Below the pieces are notes generated by a model. The model ran no database searches and was not told where the DNA came from. It worked only from the letters and a program-made list of their open reading frames with translations. DNA of 64,000 nt. It comes from Sphingobacteruim zhuxiongii (GTDB lineage Bacteria; Bacteroidota; Bacteroidia; Sphingobacteriales; Sphingobacteriaceae). Positions 42,766 to 52,088 of the stretch are shown piece after piece. Location of the stretch: positions 186,001 to 250,000 of the forward strand of contig NZ_CP045652.1 of the NCBI RefSeq assembly GCF_009557615.1, given 5' to 3'. The position numbers and the translations under genes are program-made. Within the stretch, counting starts at the first letter, position 1, and each line of letters opens with the position of its first letter.

Positions 42766-44346
42766 ATGAAAAGATATATTAAAAATACGATTTGGGGCAG
42801 CATGCTAATCTTGTCTGTTACTTCATGTAGTGAAGACTTATTGAATTTAAGCCCAAAGAATGATATTACAGCCGATCAGGTATACTCAACGGAACAGGGA
42901 TATAGAGAGTCCTTTCTAAAAGTCTATGGAAGTTTATCGATGACTTCTGGGGGAGGTGAAGGAGCTAGTGATTTAGCGGGTATAGATGCTGGGCAATCCG
43001 ATTTCTTTCGTCTGTATTGGAATATTCAGCAATTGACATCTGACGAGACGCTATGTGGTTGGAATGACCCCGGTGTTCCAGATATGGTTTACGGAATGCC
43101 GGATGCGGATAATATCATGGTGAAAGGATTATATACGCGATGTATTTATACAATCACTGTCGCAAATGAATTCCTTAGAGAAAGTACACCTGAAAAATTA
43201 TCAGCAAGAGGAATTGGCAATACGGCAGAGATCGATGCATATCGCTCGGAGGCTCGATTTGTTCGCGCTTATCAATACTGGGTTTTGCTAGACTTGTTTG
43301 GGAATCCTCCTTTTGTTACCGAAGATAATTTAATTGGTAAAGTTGCGCCGGAACAAATACAACGGGCCGACTTATTCAAGTATATCGAAAAGGAGCTATT
43401 AGAAATTGAACCACTTATAAAAGCGGCGAAACAAAACGAGTATGGTCGCGCTGATCAAGGAGCCGTATGGACTTTATTGACAAGATTATACCTCAATGCA
43501 AACGTGTATACTGGCGCAGCTAAATACACGGAAGCAATAACCTATGCGAACAAAGTTATTAACGGCGGATACGCACTAACAAGTAACTATGCGAATCTCT
43601 TCTTAGAAGATAATAATGTTACCAGCAAGAATGAGATTATATTCTCTATCAACTATGATGGAGTGAAAACAAGAAATTACGGGGGCACAACGTTTTTAAT
43701 AAACTCTTTGATTAACGGAGAAATGACACCTGTAAACTATGGTGTTCCCACTGGTGGTTGGGGCGGTAACCGTTCAACAAAAGCAGTTCCTACCGCATTT
43801 CCAGATTATAGTGGCAAAACGGATAAGCGCGCCATGTTCTTTGGCGATAAGCTGGAGAATGATGAGTTAGGCGAGTTTAAAGATGGGCTTCGCGTTACGA
43901 AGTTTAAGAACGTGAAATCGAATGGTACGCCTGGAGCATCGCAAGGAGGAACATTCAGCTCATTGGATTTTCCATTGTTCCGATTGGCAGATGTTTATTT
44001 AATGTATGCTGAGGCGGTATTGAGAGGAGGAACAGGTGGTTCAACTGCGCAAGCCTTAGGTTATTTTAATCAAATCAGAACAAGGGCCTATGGAAATGCA
44101 ACCGGTAATGCCTCGGCAATTACTTTGGACGATATTCTGAACGAAAGAATGAGAGAGCTTTATTTCGAAGGCTATCGCAGAACGGACTTAATCCGATTCG
44201 GGAAATTTACAGGTAGCAATTATATCTGGCCATGGAAAGGTGGCGTTAAAGACGGAAGATCAATCGAGAGTTTTAGAGCGCTTCTTCCACTACCATCGTC
44301 CGATGTTATTGCCAATACGAACTTAACTCAAAACCAAGGCTATTAA
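42766..44346 (+). CDS. SusD-family starch/maltooligosaccharide-binding lipoprotein
   Basis: This 526-aa protein has a lipobox Cys at about 21 (SVTSC) and SusD features: the TPR-like helix SEARFVRAYQYWVLLDLFGNP, the segment FPLFRLADVYLMYAEAVLRG and the C-terminal NERMRELYFEGYRRTDLIRFG with the tail ending NQGY. It is the surface lid of the SusC encoded just upstream. A SusE/F-type binding protein follows after 17 bases, as in classical starch utilisation operons. Confidence 0.95.
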   Translation: MKRYIKNTIWGSMLILSVTSCSEDLLNLSPKNDITADQVYSTEQGYRESFLKVYGSLSMTSGGGEGASDLAGIDAGQSDFFRLYWNIQQLTSDETLCGWNDPGVPDMVYGMPDADNIMVKGLYTRCIYTITVANEFLRESTPEKLSARGIGNTAEIDAYRSEARFVRAYQYWVLLDLFGNPPFVTEDNLIGKVAPEQIQRADLFKYIEKELLEIEPLIKAAKQNEYGRADQGAVWTLLTRLYLNANVYTGAAKYTEAITYANKVINGGYALTSNYANLFLEDNNVTSKNEIIFSINYDGVKTRNYGGTTFLINSLINGEMTPVNYGVPTGGWGGNRSTKAVPTAFPDYSGKTDKRAMFFGDKLENDELGEFKDGLRVTKFKNVKSNGTPGASQGGTFSSLDFPLFRLADVYLMYAEAVLRGGTGGSTAQALGYFNQIRTRAYGNATGNASAITLDDILNERMRELYFEGYRRTDLIRFGKFTGSNYIWPWKGGVKDGRSIESFRALLPLPSSDVIANTNLTQNQGY

Positions 44347-44363
44347 CATTAACACAAGAAATT

Positions 44364-45380
44364 ATGAACCTTATTAATAGACTTCTGATCTTATTTTGCT
44401 TAAGTAGCGTGCTATTTGTATCCTGCGAAAAGGATGAAGTGAAAACTATAGCAAAAGACGGGCAATCAGGAAACCTGACTAGCTCGACAACGAATGTTGC
44501 CCTTACTAAAGCAACATTGAATAGCAAGGTTATCGAATTTACGCACACAAACTCTGACTTTGGGTATAATGCGGGGATTACGTACTCCTTACAATTTGGA
44601 CTAAAAGGGACCAACTTTACTCCAGCGAGAGAGACTGTATTTGAAAATGGAGTAACAATGAAATCCTACACCGGTCTAGAGTTAAATAATCTACTTTCTG
44701 CAATGAACCTTTCGTTCGATGAAGACTCCGATGTTGAAGTTCGTTTGAAATCTAGTATTTCTAATAGTATTGCTGTCTACAGTAATGTTGTTAATATCAA
44801 ATCAAAACCTATCCCGTTAACGTCTTGGATTTATCTTCCTGGTGCATATCAAGGTTGGGATCCCGCAACCGCAGATAGTTTAGTTTCTGCAACTGGAAAT
44901 GGAATTTACACAGGTATTCTGCGTTTCCCAGCGAAAGATTCTGAATTCAAGATTACAACAGCGAAGAACTGGAATGTAAATTTTGGAGATGGTGGAAATG
45001 GAACTATTAGTCCAACGGGAGGCAACTTTAAATCAATCGCTGCGGGTACATTACTAATTACCATGGACATGAATAGCAATACATGGACAATGGAGGCCGC
45101 ACCAACTTGGGGAATGATTGGTGATGCGGTTCCTAATTCTAACTGGGCTGTTGATGCAGACATGAAGTTTGTGAACGATGGTGCCGGTAATTGGGTATTA
45201 AAAACGGTGTTAAATCCAGGGAAATTCAAATTCCGTAGAAATCATGATTGGGGAACCAACCTTGGCGGAAGTGGTGGCATATTAACCCTTGCGGGAGCAG
45301 ATATTGCAATTACTGAAGCGGGAACTTATACCGTGACTATGAATCCAACCGCATTGACTTTTTCAATTGTTAAAAACTAA
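44364..45380 (+). CDS. SusE/SusF-type glycan-binding lipoprotein
   Basis: This 338-aa protein has a lipobox Cys at 20 (LFVSC). An N-terminal SusE-like immunoglobulin fold (NLTSSTTNVALTKATLNSKV) is followed by two repeats of a starch-binding-like module, each with an aromatic platform: WIYLPGAYQGWDPATADSL (about 152-170) and WGMIGDAVPNSNWAVDADM, and each ending in an INTxxxTYTVTMN-type strand. It binds alpha-glucan at the surface and aids SusC/D. It is shorter than Bacteroides SusE, with two rather than three modules. Confidence 0.88.
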   Translation: MNLINRLLILFCLSSVLFVSCEKDEVKTIAKDGQSGNLTSSTTNVALTKATLNSKVIEFTHTNSDFGYNAGITYSLQFGLKGTNFTPARETVFENGVTMKSYTGLELNNLLSAMNLSFDEDSDVEVRLKSSISNSIAVYSNVVNIKSKPIPLTSWIYLPGAYQGWDPATADSLVSATGNGIYTGILRFPAKDSEFKITTAKNWNVNFGDGGNGTISPTGGNFKSIAAGTLLITMDMNSNTWTMEAAPTWGMIGDAVPNSNWAVDADMKFVNDGAGNWVLKTVLNPGKFKFRRNHDWGTNLGGSGGILTLAGADIAITEAGTYTVTMNPTALTFSIVKN

Positions 45381-45393
45381 ACAACAAACAAAT

Positions 45394-47232
45394 ATGAGGA
45401 TCGTTATTGCCATAATCTTTATTTGCTTCCATCTGGTCTCCTTTGCACAGGTAAATCGGATAGAACCGCTGAACTGGTGGGTAGGCATGAATAACCCAAA
45501 TGTTCAACTTTTGATCTATGGCGATAACATCTCAAAAAAAACCGTTGAGATCGATTATACGGGCGTGGAACTGATTAATCAACACAAAGTTGAAAATCCT
45601 AATTACTTGTTTTTAGATCTCAAGATTCTACCAACGGCAAAGGCTGGAAATATTTCTCTTTTGTTTAAAGAGCAGGGAAAGAAAACTTTTGTTAAGAAGT
45701 ATGAGCTGAAATCTCGTGATGAATCAAAGCGTGCGTTGCAAGGCGTAAATGCATCTGACTTTGTGTATTTGATTATGCCAGATCGATTTGCAAACGGTGA
45801 TCCCTCAAACGATCGTGTGAAAGGAATGGCAGACCAGTCGCTCAATCGAGATAGTATGTATTATCGACATGGCGGGGATTTACAGGGAATCATCAATAAT
45901 TTAGATTACCTACAAGAATTGGGCGTAACAGCGTTGTGGTTAAATCCGGTGCTTACGAATGATCAGCCATTGACATCTTATCATGGTTATGCAAATACGG
46001 AGAGTTATCATGTTGATCCTAGATTTGGAGGGAATGAGGCTTACCGTAAACTGATCGATGCCTGTCATAAGCGCGGGATTAAAATGATTCAAGATTTGGT
46101 CCACAATCACTTCGGAACCGAACATTATACAATTAAAGATATGCCCATGAAAGATTGGGTACATCAATGGAATACGTTTACCAAAACGAATTATAGGGAG
46201 CAAGTTCACATGGATCCCTACGCCGCAAAATCGGATAAAGACATCATGTTAAATGGTTGGTTTGATCGACATATGCCCGATATGAACCAAGACAATCCTT
46301 ATGTGAAAAATTACATCACGCAAAGCCATATTTGGTGGATTGAAGAGATGGGAATTGACGGATTTCGATTAGATACCTATGCGTACAATGACTTAGCATT
46401 TATGTCTGAATGGGGTAAAGCAATCGATGCTGAATATCCAAAGATGACATATTTCGGGGAGACGTGGGTTCATGGGATTCCAAATCAAGCCTACTTTACC
46501 AAGTCGAACCGGATTAATCAAGGAATTGATACAAAATTGCAAGGGGTTACTGATTTTCAAGCCTATTGGGCTATTAACGAAGCACTGAATGGCAAGTTTG
46601 GATGGATGGACGGCGTCGTTCGTCTGTATAATACTTTTGCGAGCGATTTCATGTATGAAGACCCTTATCAGAACGTTGTCTTCCTCGATAATCATGATCT
46701 AAGTCGGTATTTATCTGTCGTTGGTGAAGATTTTAACAAATATAAGTCTGGAATCGCTTGGTTATTAACTACGCGCGGGATACCACAACTGTATTACGGT
46801 ACCGAGATCCTAATGAAAAACTTTGCAAGTCCAGATGGCTTGGTTCGAGAAGATTTTCCTGGAGGCTGGTCGAAAGACAAAGCGAATAAATTTAATCGAG
46901 CAGGACGTTCTGAAAAGGAGAATGAAGCATTTGACTACGTGAAAACGCTAGCAAATTACAGGAAGAATAATCCGGTTTTACAGGATGGGAAAATGTTGCA
47001 ATATATACCAGAGGATGGCATTTATGTTTATTTCCGCTATGATGATCATAAGCGTATAATGATTGTGATGAATAGTAAACAGGAAGCGATTAATCTCCAA
47101 ACCAAACGGTTTCAAGAGGGAATTGCTGGACGTCAGCAGGCGATTAATATCGTCACTGGGGCGCAAATAAATAGTTTAGAAGAGCTTGCTATTCCTGCAG
47201 TTAGTACGCAGGTGTTTGAGTTAAAAAAATAG
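45394..47232 (+). CDS. Exported neopullulanase/cyclomaltodextrinase-like GH13 (SusA-like)
   Basis: I start this at the ATG 45394 (612 aa): it gives a clean signal peptide (MRIVIAIIFICFHLVSFAQ), while the earlier start at 45367 overlaps the previous gene's stop. Residues about 20-105 form an N-terminal beta domain typical of neopullulanases. The GH13 barrel has region I DLVHNHF (234-240), nucleophile Asp327 (DGFRLD), acid/base Glu356 (YFGETW) and Asp435 (DNHD). It cuts maltooligosaccharides, pullulan or cyclodextrins in the periplasm to maltose-sized products for the inner-membrane transporter. Confidence 0.92.
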   Translation: MRIVIAIIFICFHLVSFAQVNRIEPLNWWVGMNNPNVQLLIYGDNISKKTVEIDYTGVELINQHKVENPNYLFLDLKILPTAKAGNISLLFKEQGKKTFVKKYELKSRDESKRALQGVNASDFVYLIMPDRFANGDPSNDRVKGMADQSLNRDSMYYRHGGDLQGIINNLDYLQELGVTALWLNPVLTNDQPLTSYHGYANTESYHVDPRFGGNEAYRKLIDACHKRGIKMIQDLVHNHFGTEHYTIKDMPMKDWVHQWNTFTKTNYREQVHMDPYAAKSDKDIMLNGWFDRHMPDMNQDNPYVKNYITQSHIWWIEEMGIDGFRLDTYAYNDLAFMSEWGKAIDAEYPKMTYFGETWVHGIPNQAYFTKSNRINQGIDTKLQGVTDFQAYWAINEALNGKFGWMDGVVRLYNTFASDFMYEDPYQNVVFLDNHDLSRYLSVVGEDFNKYKSGIAWLLTTRGIPQLYYGTEILMKNFASPDGLVREDFPGGWSKDKANKFNRAGRSEKENEAFDYVKTLANYRKNNPVLQDGKMLQYIPEDGIYVYFRYDDHKRIMIVMNSKQEAINLQTKRFQEGIAGRQQAINIVTGAQINSLEELAIPAVSTQVFELKK

Positions 47233-47236
47233 TAGA

Positions 47237-47887
47237 ATGGGATTAGAAGCATGTTTATTTGATCTTGATGGAGTTTTAGTAGATACAGCGAAGTATCATT
47301 TCTTGGCCTGGAAGAAATTAGCGAACTCGTTAGGATTTGATTTTAGTGAGCAACAAAACGAACAGCTAAAGGGAATCAGTCGGGTGGAGAGTTTGAGGAA
47401 AATACTTTCATGGGGAGGGTTAGATATTCCACAGCAAAGGCAGAATGAGTTAGCGAGTTTGAAAAACAGTTGGTATGTAGATATGATCGCTAATATGAGG
47501 CACGAAGATTTGCTGCCGGGCGCTGTTGAATTACTGAACGAGCTACGAAGCAATCACGTAAAAATTGCTTTGGGTTCAGCCAGCAAGAATGCAAAACTCA
47601 TTTTAGATAATACGAGGCTTACCCCATATTTCGACGCGCTTGTGGATGGAAATATAGTGAGTCAGTCAAAACCTGATCCCGCGGTTTTCTTAAAAGGTGC
47701 CGAATTGTTGCAGGTATTGCCGTCTGCCTGTGTGGTGTTTGAAGATGCTGTAGCAGGTGTGGAGGCAGCGCTCCGAGGAAATATGAAAACCATTGGAATA
47801 GGAGACCAAAGGGAGTTAGCAAAAGCTCATCTAGTCGTTGACGATTTAACACACATTGATTTGAAGACCATTCAAAATCTGTTTTAG
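47237..47887 (+). CDS. pgmB: Beta-phosphoglucomutase
   Basis: This 216-aa HAD-superfamily enzyme converts beta-glucose-1-phosphate to glucose-6-phosphate in the cytoplasm. The catalytic motif is LFDLDGVLVDTAKYHFLAWK, with Asp9 (phosphorylated) and Asp11. Motif II is GSASKN, and the motif III/IV region contains KPDPAVFLKGAE and VFEDAVAGVEAA. It starts 4 bases after the GH13 gene and is followed 22 bases later by maltose phosphorylase, the enzyme that makes its substrate. Confidence 0.94.
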   Translation: MGLEACLFDLDGVLVDTAKYHFLAWKKLANSLGFDFSEQQNEQLKGISRVESLRKILSWGGLDIPQQRQNELASLKNSWYVDMIANMRHEDLLPGAVELLNELRSNHVKIALGSASKNAKLILDNTRLTPYFDALVDGNIVSQSKPDPAVFLKGAELLQVLPSACVVFEDAVAGVEAALRGNMKTIGIGDQRELAKAHLVVDDLTHIDLKTIQNLF

Positions 47888-47909
47888 TATATACCTTATT
47901 ATTGAGTTT

Positions 47910-50219
47910 ATGAAAAATTACATCCAAGCCGATCCATGGAATATTATTGAAGAGGGATTTGACCCTAGCCTAAATAAAATATCCGAAAGTTTATTTAGTA
48001 TCGGTAATGGTAAAATGGGGCAAAGAGCAAATTTCGAGGAGGCTTATTCCGGCGAGACTTTGCAAGGCTCTTATGTTGCTGGAATTTATTTTCCAGATAA
48101 GACTAGAGTGGGATGGTGGAAGAATGGCTATCCTCCAACTTTCGATAAAGTTATTAATTCAACGAATTGGATTGGTCTTGATATCTACATCGACGACGAG
48201 CGGTTAGATTTGGCAAAGTGCAAGATAAAGCAATTCAAGCGAGTGTTAAATATGCAAGAAGGCTATTTACAAAGAACATTCGTTGTGGAGTTATCAGGAT
48301 CAAGAACAATCGACGTGAATAGCATTCGTTTTTGTAGTATCGCTGATGATGAGATTGCGGCTATTCAGTATAGCATCACTCCTTTAAACTTTGATGCTAA
48401 ACTTAAAGTGCTGTCAATCGTTGATGGTGATATTGTTAACCAAGACAGCAATTATGATTTTAAGTTTTGGGATGCTGTAAAAGACCATTCCTCTGAAAAC
48501 GGTATTTTCTTGCAAACGAAAACTTTAAAAACTGGTTTCGAATTGTGTGTCGGTGCGAAGACTGAATTGTTTAGTGATGGACACCTCGTGATTCCAACTG
48601 AAAAGGTAGTTAAGAAGCAGGAGAAATGGATTGCAGAAGAGTTTATTTTGGAACTTAATGCCGGTAATACCATTAACATCGTGAAAATAGCGTGTGTTCA
48701 GTCCTCATTAAATCATTCTGTAGATCAATTAATTTCTTCTTGCGAAGAGAAACTTGCTGTAGCAAGTCGGGTCGGTTTTGATAAACTTAGAGAACATCAA
48801 AAGCTTGCTTGGGCTAATAAATGGGAGCAGAGTGATATTAAAATTGAGGGGGATATCAAGGCGCAACAAGCGATACGCTTTAATATCTTTCAGCTTTTCC
48901 AAACTTATACTGGCACAGACTCTAGACTGAATATCGGTCCTAAAGGATTTACGGGAGAAAAATATGCTGGAGCAACCTATTGGGATACCGAGGCCTACTG
49001 TATTCCATTCTATTTATCAACAGCACCTCAAGAGGTGGGTAGAAATTTATTAGTATATCGGTATAACCATCTGCAAAAGGCTATTGAAAACGCAGAAATG
49101 TTAGGGTTCAAAAATGGTGCAGCATTGTATCCTATGGTGACAATGGATGGTACGGAGAGCCATAACGAATGGGAAATTACATTTGAAGAGATTCATAGAA
49201 ATGGCGCCATTGCCTATGCTATTCATAATTATATAACGTATACGCAAGATTGGGACTATCTTGCCGAATATGGGCTGGAGGTTTTAATCGCCATTGCCCG
49301 ATTCTGGAAGCAGCGAGTGAATTGGAGTGAAGACCGAAAAAAGTATGTTATACTTGGTGTGACCGGACCGAATGAGTATGAAAACAACGTTAATAACAAC
49401 TGGTATACGAACTATTTAGCCGTTTGGTGTTTAAACTATACCCGAGAAGCATTGGACTATGTGAATGCACATAATCGCTCGCGTTATGAGGAAATTTTAA
49501 AATCTATTGATTTCATTCCTGTGGAGATCGAGCAATGGAAAGATATCGCTGATAATATGTATTTCCCATATCATGAAGAGCTAAATATTTATCTACAACA
49601 GGACGGATATTTAGATAAAGAGCAGTTGTTGGTGAAAGATCTTCCAGCTTCAGAAAGACCTTTAAATCAAAAGTGGAGTTGGGATAGAATTCTTAGATCA
49701 TGTTTTATCAAACAAGCGGATGTGCTTCAAGGGATGTATTTCTTCGAGGATGATTTTGATCTAGCTGATTTGCGAAGGAATTTTGATTTTTATGAACCGC
49801 GAACAGTGCATGAGAGTTCATTGTCGCCATGTATCCACAGTATTTTGGCGGCCAAGCTAAATGATGAGGCTCGAGCTTATGAGTTCTATTTGCGAACCGC
49901 ACGCCTTGATCTAGATGATTATAACAATGATACGGAAGACGGTTTGCATATTACATCGATGGCAGGTACATGGATGAGTATCGTGCAGGGCTTCGCCGGA
50001 ATGCGCGTGAAGAATAATCAATTGTATTTTCAGCCTTTCCTTCCAGAGCAGTGGAAGTCCTTTACATTTAATATCGGTTTTAGAGAGAAAATTTTATCTA
50101 TTCAAATTGACAAGGAGACTATCGAGATAACAAATAGTTCAACGGAATCCTTGTCCGTCACAGTAGGTCATTCACAATATGAGATTGAAGGTACTAGTTC
50201 ATTAATAATACGGTTGTAA
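47910..50219 (+). CDS. GH65 maltose phosphorylase
   Basis: This 769-aa cytoplasmic protein has no signal peptide. It splits maltose with phosphate into glucose and beta-glucose-1-phosphate. The general acid Glu489 lies in the family motif VTGPNEYENNVNNNWYTN, and the substrate-pocket segment MVTMDGTESHNEWE is at 409-422. An N-terminal beta-sandwich (1-270), an (alpha/alpha)6 barrel and a C-terminal beta domain are in the expected order and length. Kojibiose or trehalose phosphorylase are alternatives in GH65, but the adjacent pgmB and SusA-like genes favour maltose. Confidence 0.9.
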   Translation: MKNYIQADPWNIIEEGFDPSLNKISESLFSIGNGKMGQRANFEEAYSGETLQGSYVAGIYFPDKTRVGWWKNGYPPTFDKVINSTNWIGLDIYIDDERLDLAKCKIKQFKRVLNMQEGYLQRTFVVELSGSRTIDVNSIRFCSIADDEIAAIQYSITPLNFDAKLKVLSIVDGDIVNQDSNYDFKFWDAVKDHSSENGIFLQTKTLKTGFELCVGAKTELFSDGHLVIPTEKVVKKQEKWIAEEFILELNAGNTINIVKIACVQSSLNHSVDQLISSCEEKLAVASRVGFDKLREHQKLAWANKWEQSDIKIEGDIKAQQAIRFNIFQLFQTYTGTDSRLNIGPKGFTGEKYAGATYWDTEAYCIPFYLSTAPQEVGRNLLVYRYNHLQKAIENAEMLGFKNGAALYPMVTMDGTESHNEWEITFEEIHRNGAIAYAIHNYITYTQDWDYLAEYGLEVLIAIARFWKQRVNWSEDRKKYVILGVTGPNEYENNVNNNWYTNYLAVWCLNYTREALDYVNAHNRSRYEEILKSIDFIPVEIEQWKDIADNMYFPYHEELNIYLQQDGYLDKEQLLVKDLPASERPLNQKWSWDRILRSCFIKQADVLQGMYFFEDDFDLADLRRNFDFYEPRTVHESSLSPCIHSILAAKLNDEARAYEFYLRTARLDLDDYNNDTEDGLHITSMAGTWMSIVQGFAGMRVKNNQLYFQPFLPEQWKSFTFNIGFREKILSIQIDKETIEITNSSTESLSVTVGHSQYEIEGTSSLIIRL

Positions 50220-50248
50220 ATTTTACTTTTTAAAGTATGTAAATTAAG

Positions 50249-50277
50249 AAAGGCAGTTGATTAGACTGCCTTTTTTA
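50249..50277 (+). terminator. Terminator of the maltose operon
   Basis: The stem AAGGCAGT/ACTGCCTT encloses a 7-base loop and is followed by TTTTTT, 30 bases after the maltose phosphorylase stop. Confidence 0.85.
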
Positions 50278-50408
50278 TTAGTATCGTGCGAATAGCAAGT
50301 TGAGCAATCCGCCAATCTTATTATGAATGTTAATTATCTAAGCTTGTTAAGTCTTGTTTTTAAGGTCGTTTCATTATTTACACTGACTTTATAAACGATC
50401 AGACTATC

Positions 50409-51461
50409 TTATAGGCCTAAAATTTTTCTGTTAAACGCCTCATCTGTACCTGTCGCGGCGAAATCATCAAAAGCTTTGTCCGTTACTTTGATAATATGGT
50501 TTTTGATAAATTCCGCACCTTCTATTGCACCGTCGACACTGTTTTTCAATGCACACTCCCATTCGAGTACAGCCCATCCCTCATAGTCGTAAGCTGCAAG
50601 TTTACTAAAGATACTTTTGAAATCAACTTGACCGTCACCTAAAGAACGGAAGCGTCCCGCTCGTTCAACCCAACCGCTATATCCACCATACACCCCCTGT
50701 TTTCCTGTAGGGTTAAACTCTGCATCTTTTACGTGGAACATTTTGATACGCTCATGGTAATAATCAATATAAGATAGATAGTCCATGCCTTGTAATAATA
50801 AATGCGAAGGATCGTACAATAGGCAGGCGCGTGGATGGTTATCCGCAGCTTCTAAGAAGCGCTCGTAACTAACACCATCATGTAAATCTTCACCTGGATG
50901 GATTTCGTAACAAAGATCGACGCCATGCTTGTCGAACTCGTTTAATATGGGGAGCCAACGATTCGCCAATTCTTTGAATCCTGTTTCTACGAGTCCCGCT
51001 GGGCGTTGTGGCCAAGGGTATACCATATGCCATAGTAATGATCCAGAAAAGGTAGCATGAGCATTTAAGCCCAAATTTGCGGAAGCCATCGCAGCATATT
51101 TCAATTGCTGAGTTGCCCATTCTGTTCTCGCCTTCGGGTTATTCCTAACTGCTGCAGGTGCAAAACCATCAAATAGTTCGTCGTAAGCAGGATGTACAGC
51201 AATTAATTGACCTTGTAAATGTGTCGATAGTTCAGATATTTCTAGACCAATTTCAAGAAGTTTGCCTTTTATTTCATCGGCATAGGTTTTACTCTCTGCT
51301 GCTTGTTGTAAGTTGAAAAAGGAGGGGTCGTTCGTTGGTATTTGAACAGCTTTATAGCCTAAAGCTTGTGCCCATTTTCCAATATTTTCTAAAGTGTTAT
51401 AGGGCGCTTCTTCTGCTATAAATTGAGCTAAAAATATCCCTGGACCTTTCAGTGTTTTCAT
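50409..51461 (-). CDS. Sugar phosphate isomerase/epimerase (xylose-isomerase-like TIM barrel)
   Basis: This 350-aa protein has no signal peptide. It has the segments of the AP-endonuclease-2/sugar isomerase TIM barrel: LCYEIHPGEDLHDG with a metal-binding Glu, LLYDPSHLLLQG with Asp/His, IKMFHVKDAEF and a C-terminal VLEWECALK with Glu. These bind a divalent metal for isomerising or epimerising sugars or inositols. It is monocistronic. The substrate cannot be told from the sequence. Confidence 0.87.
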   Translation of the reverse strand: MKTLKGPGIFLAQFIAEEAPYNTLENIGKWAQALGYKAVQIPTNDPSFFNLQQAAESKTYADEIKGKLLEIGLEISELSTHLQGQLIAVHPAYDELFDGFAPAAVRNNPKARTEWATQQLKYAAMASANLGLNAHATFSGSLLWHMVYPWPQRPAGLVETGFKELANRWLPILNEFDKHGVDLCYEIHPGEDLHDGVSYERFLEAADNHPRACLLYDPSHLLLQGMDYLSYIDYYHERIKMFHVKDAEFNPTGKQGVYGGYSGWVERAGRFRSLGDGQVDFKSIFSKLAAYDYEGWAVLEWECALKNSVDGAIEGAEFIKNHIIKVTDKAFDDFAATGTDEAFNRKILGL

Positions 51462-51625
51462 ACGGGTTTATGTTTTGCTAAATATAGTGAATTTTAAATT
51501 TCTAGCTCGTGAAGCTTGCTGAAACTAATTGTAACAAACGTTAAAATCTTATGTATTCAATTAATTGGCATAATGATTGGAACTGTCCCTTCATAATAAA
51601 GATGTTTAACTAGAGGAATGAAACT

Positions 51626-52036
51626 ATGAAAAAGGTAATGATGCTATTATTTGTTGCGATTAGCTTGGCTTCTTGTAGCAAGGATACGTTAGATAGTATC
51701 GAGCGCGATACAGCGCAGAACATTATCCGTATTAACAAGTGGTATGATGTTATTAAGACAGTAAGTGTTGCAGGTACGGCAGATGTTTCTACAGTACTTG
51801 TGGGTACAGGCGATAATAACTACATGGAATTTAGATCAAATAACAATGCTTATATCATGAAGTCAGATCAAAGCTGGTCAGATCCTATTCCTTACAAATT
51901 AGAAGGTGAGAAAGTAATGTGGTTTGATGGAGTTGAGTATCAAATCCAAGAAAGTATTATTTCTACGGTTGCAAAATTCACGTTGAAACGTGTTGATGGC
52001 CCTACAACTACCATAATACAATTTAGAAGACGTTAA
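51626..52036 (+). CDS. Small hypothetical lipoprotein
   Basis: This 136-aa protein has a signal peptide and a lipobox Cys at 17 (ISLASC). The rest is a small beta-rich domain (TADVSTVLVGTGDNNYMEFR, WFDGVEYQIQESI) that resembles no family I can name. It is followed by a terminator, so it is a single-gene unit. Confidence 0.6.
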   Translation: MKKVMMLLFVAISLASCSKDTLDSIERDTAQNIIRINKWYDVIKTVSVAGTADVSTVLVGTGDNNYMEFRSNNNAYIMKSDQSWSDPIPYKLEGEKVMWFDGVEYQIQESIISTVAKFTLKRVDGPTTTIIQFRRR

Positions 52037-52059
52037 ATACAAACTTAAGATGAGAGCTG

Positions 52060-52088
52060 AGGCTGCCCTTTTTGGGTGGCCTTTTTTA
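52060..52088 (+). terminator. Terminator of the small lipoprotein gene
   Basis: AGGCTGCCC and GGGTGGCCT pair (two G-T wobbles) around TTTTT and are followed by TTTTTT. The T-run overlaps the stop codon of the convergent glycosyltransferase gene. Confidence 0.8.

Noticed and set aside
45367..45393. Longer N-terminus for the SusA-like GH13
   Set aside because: It overlaps the SusE/F-type stop and would bury the signal peptide behind nine polar residues.
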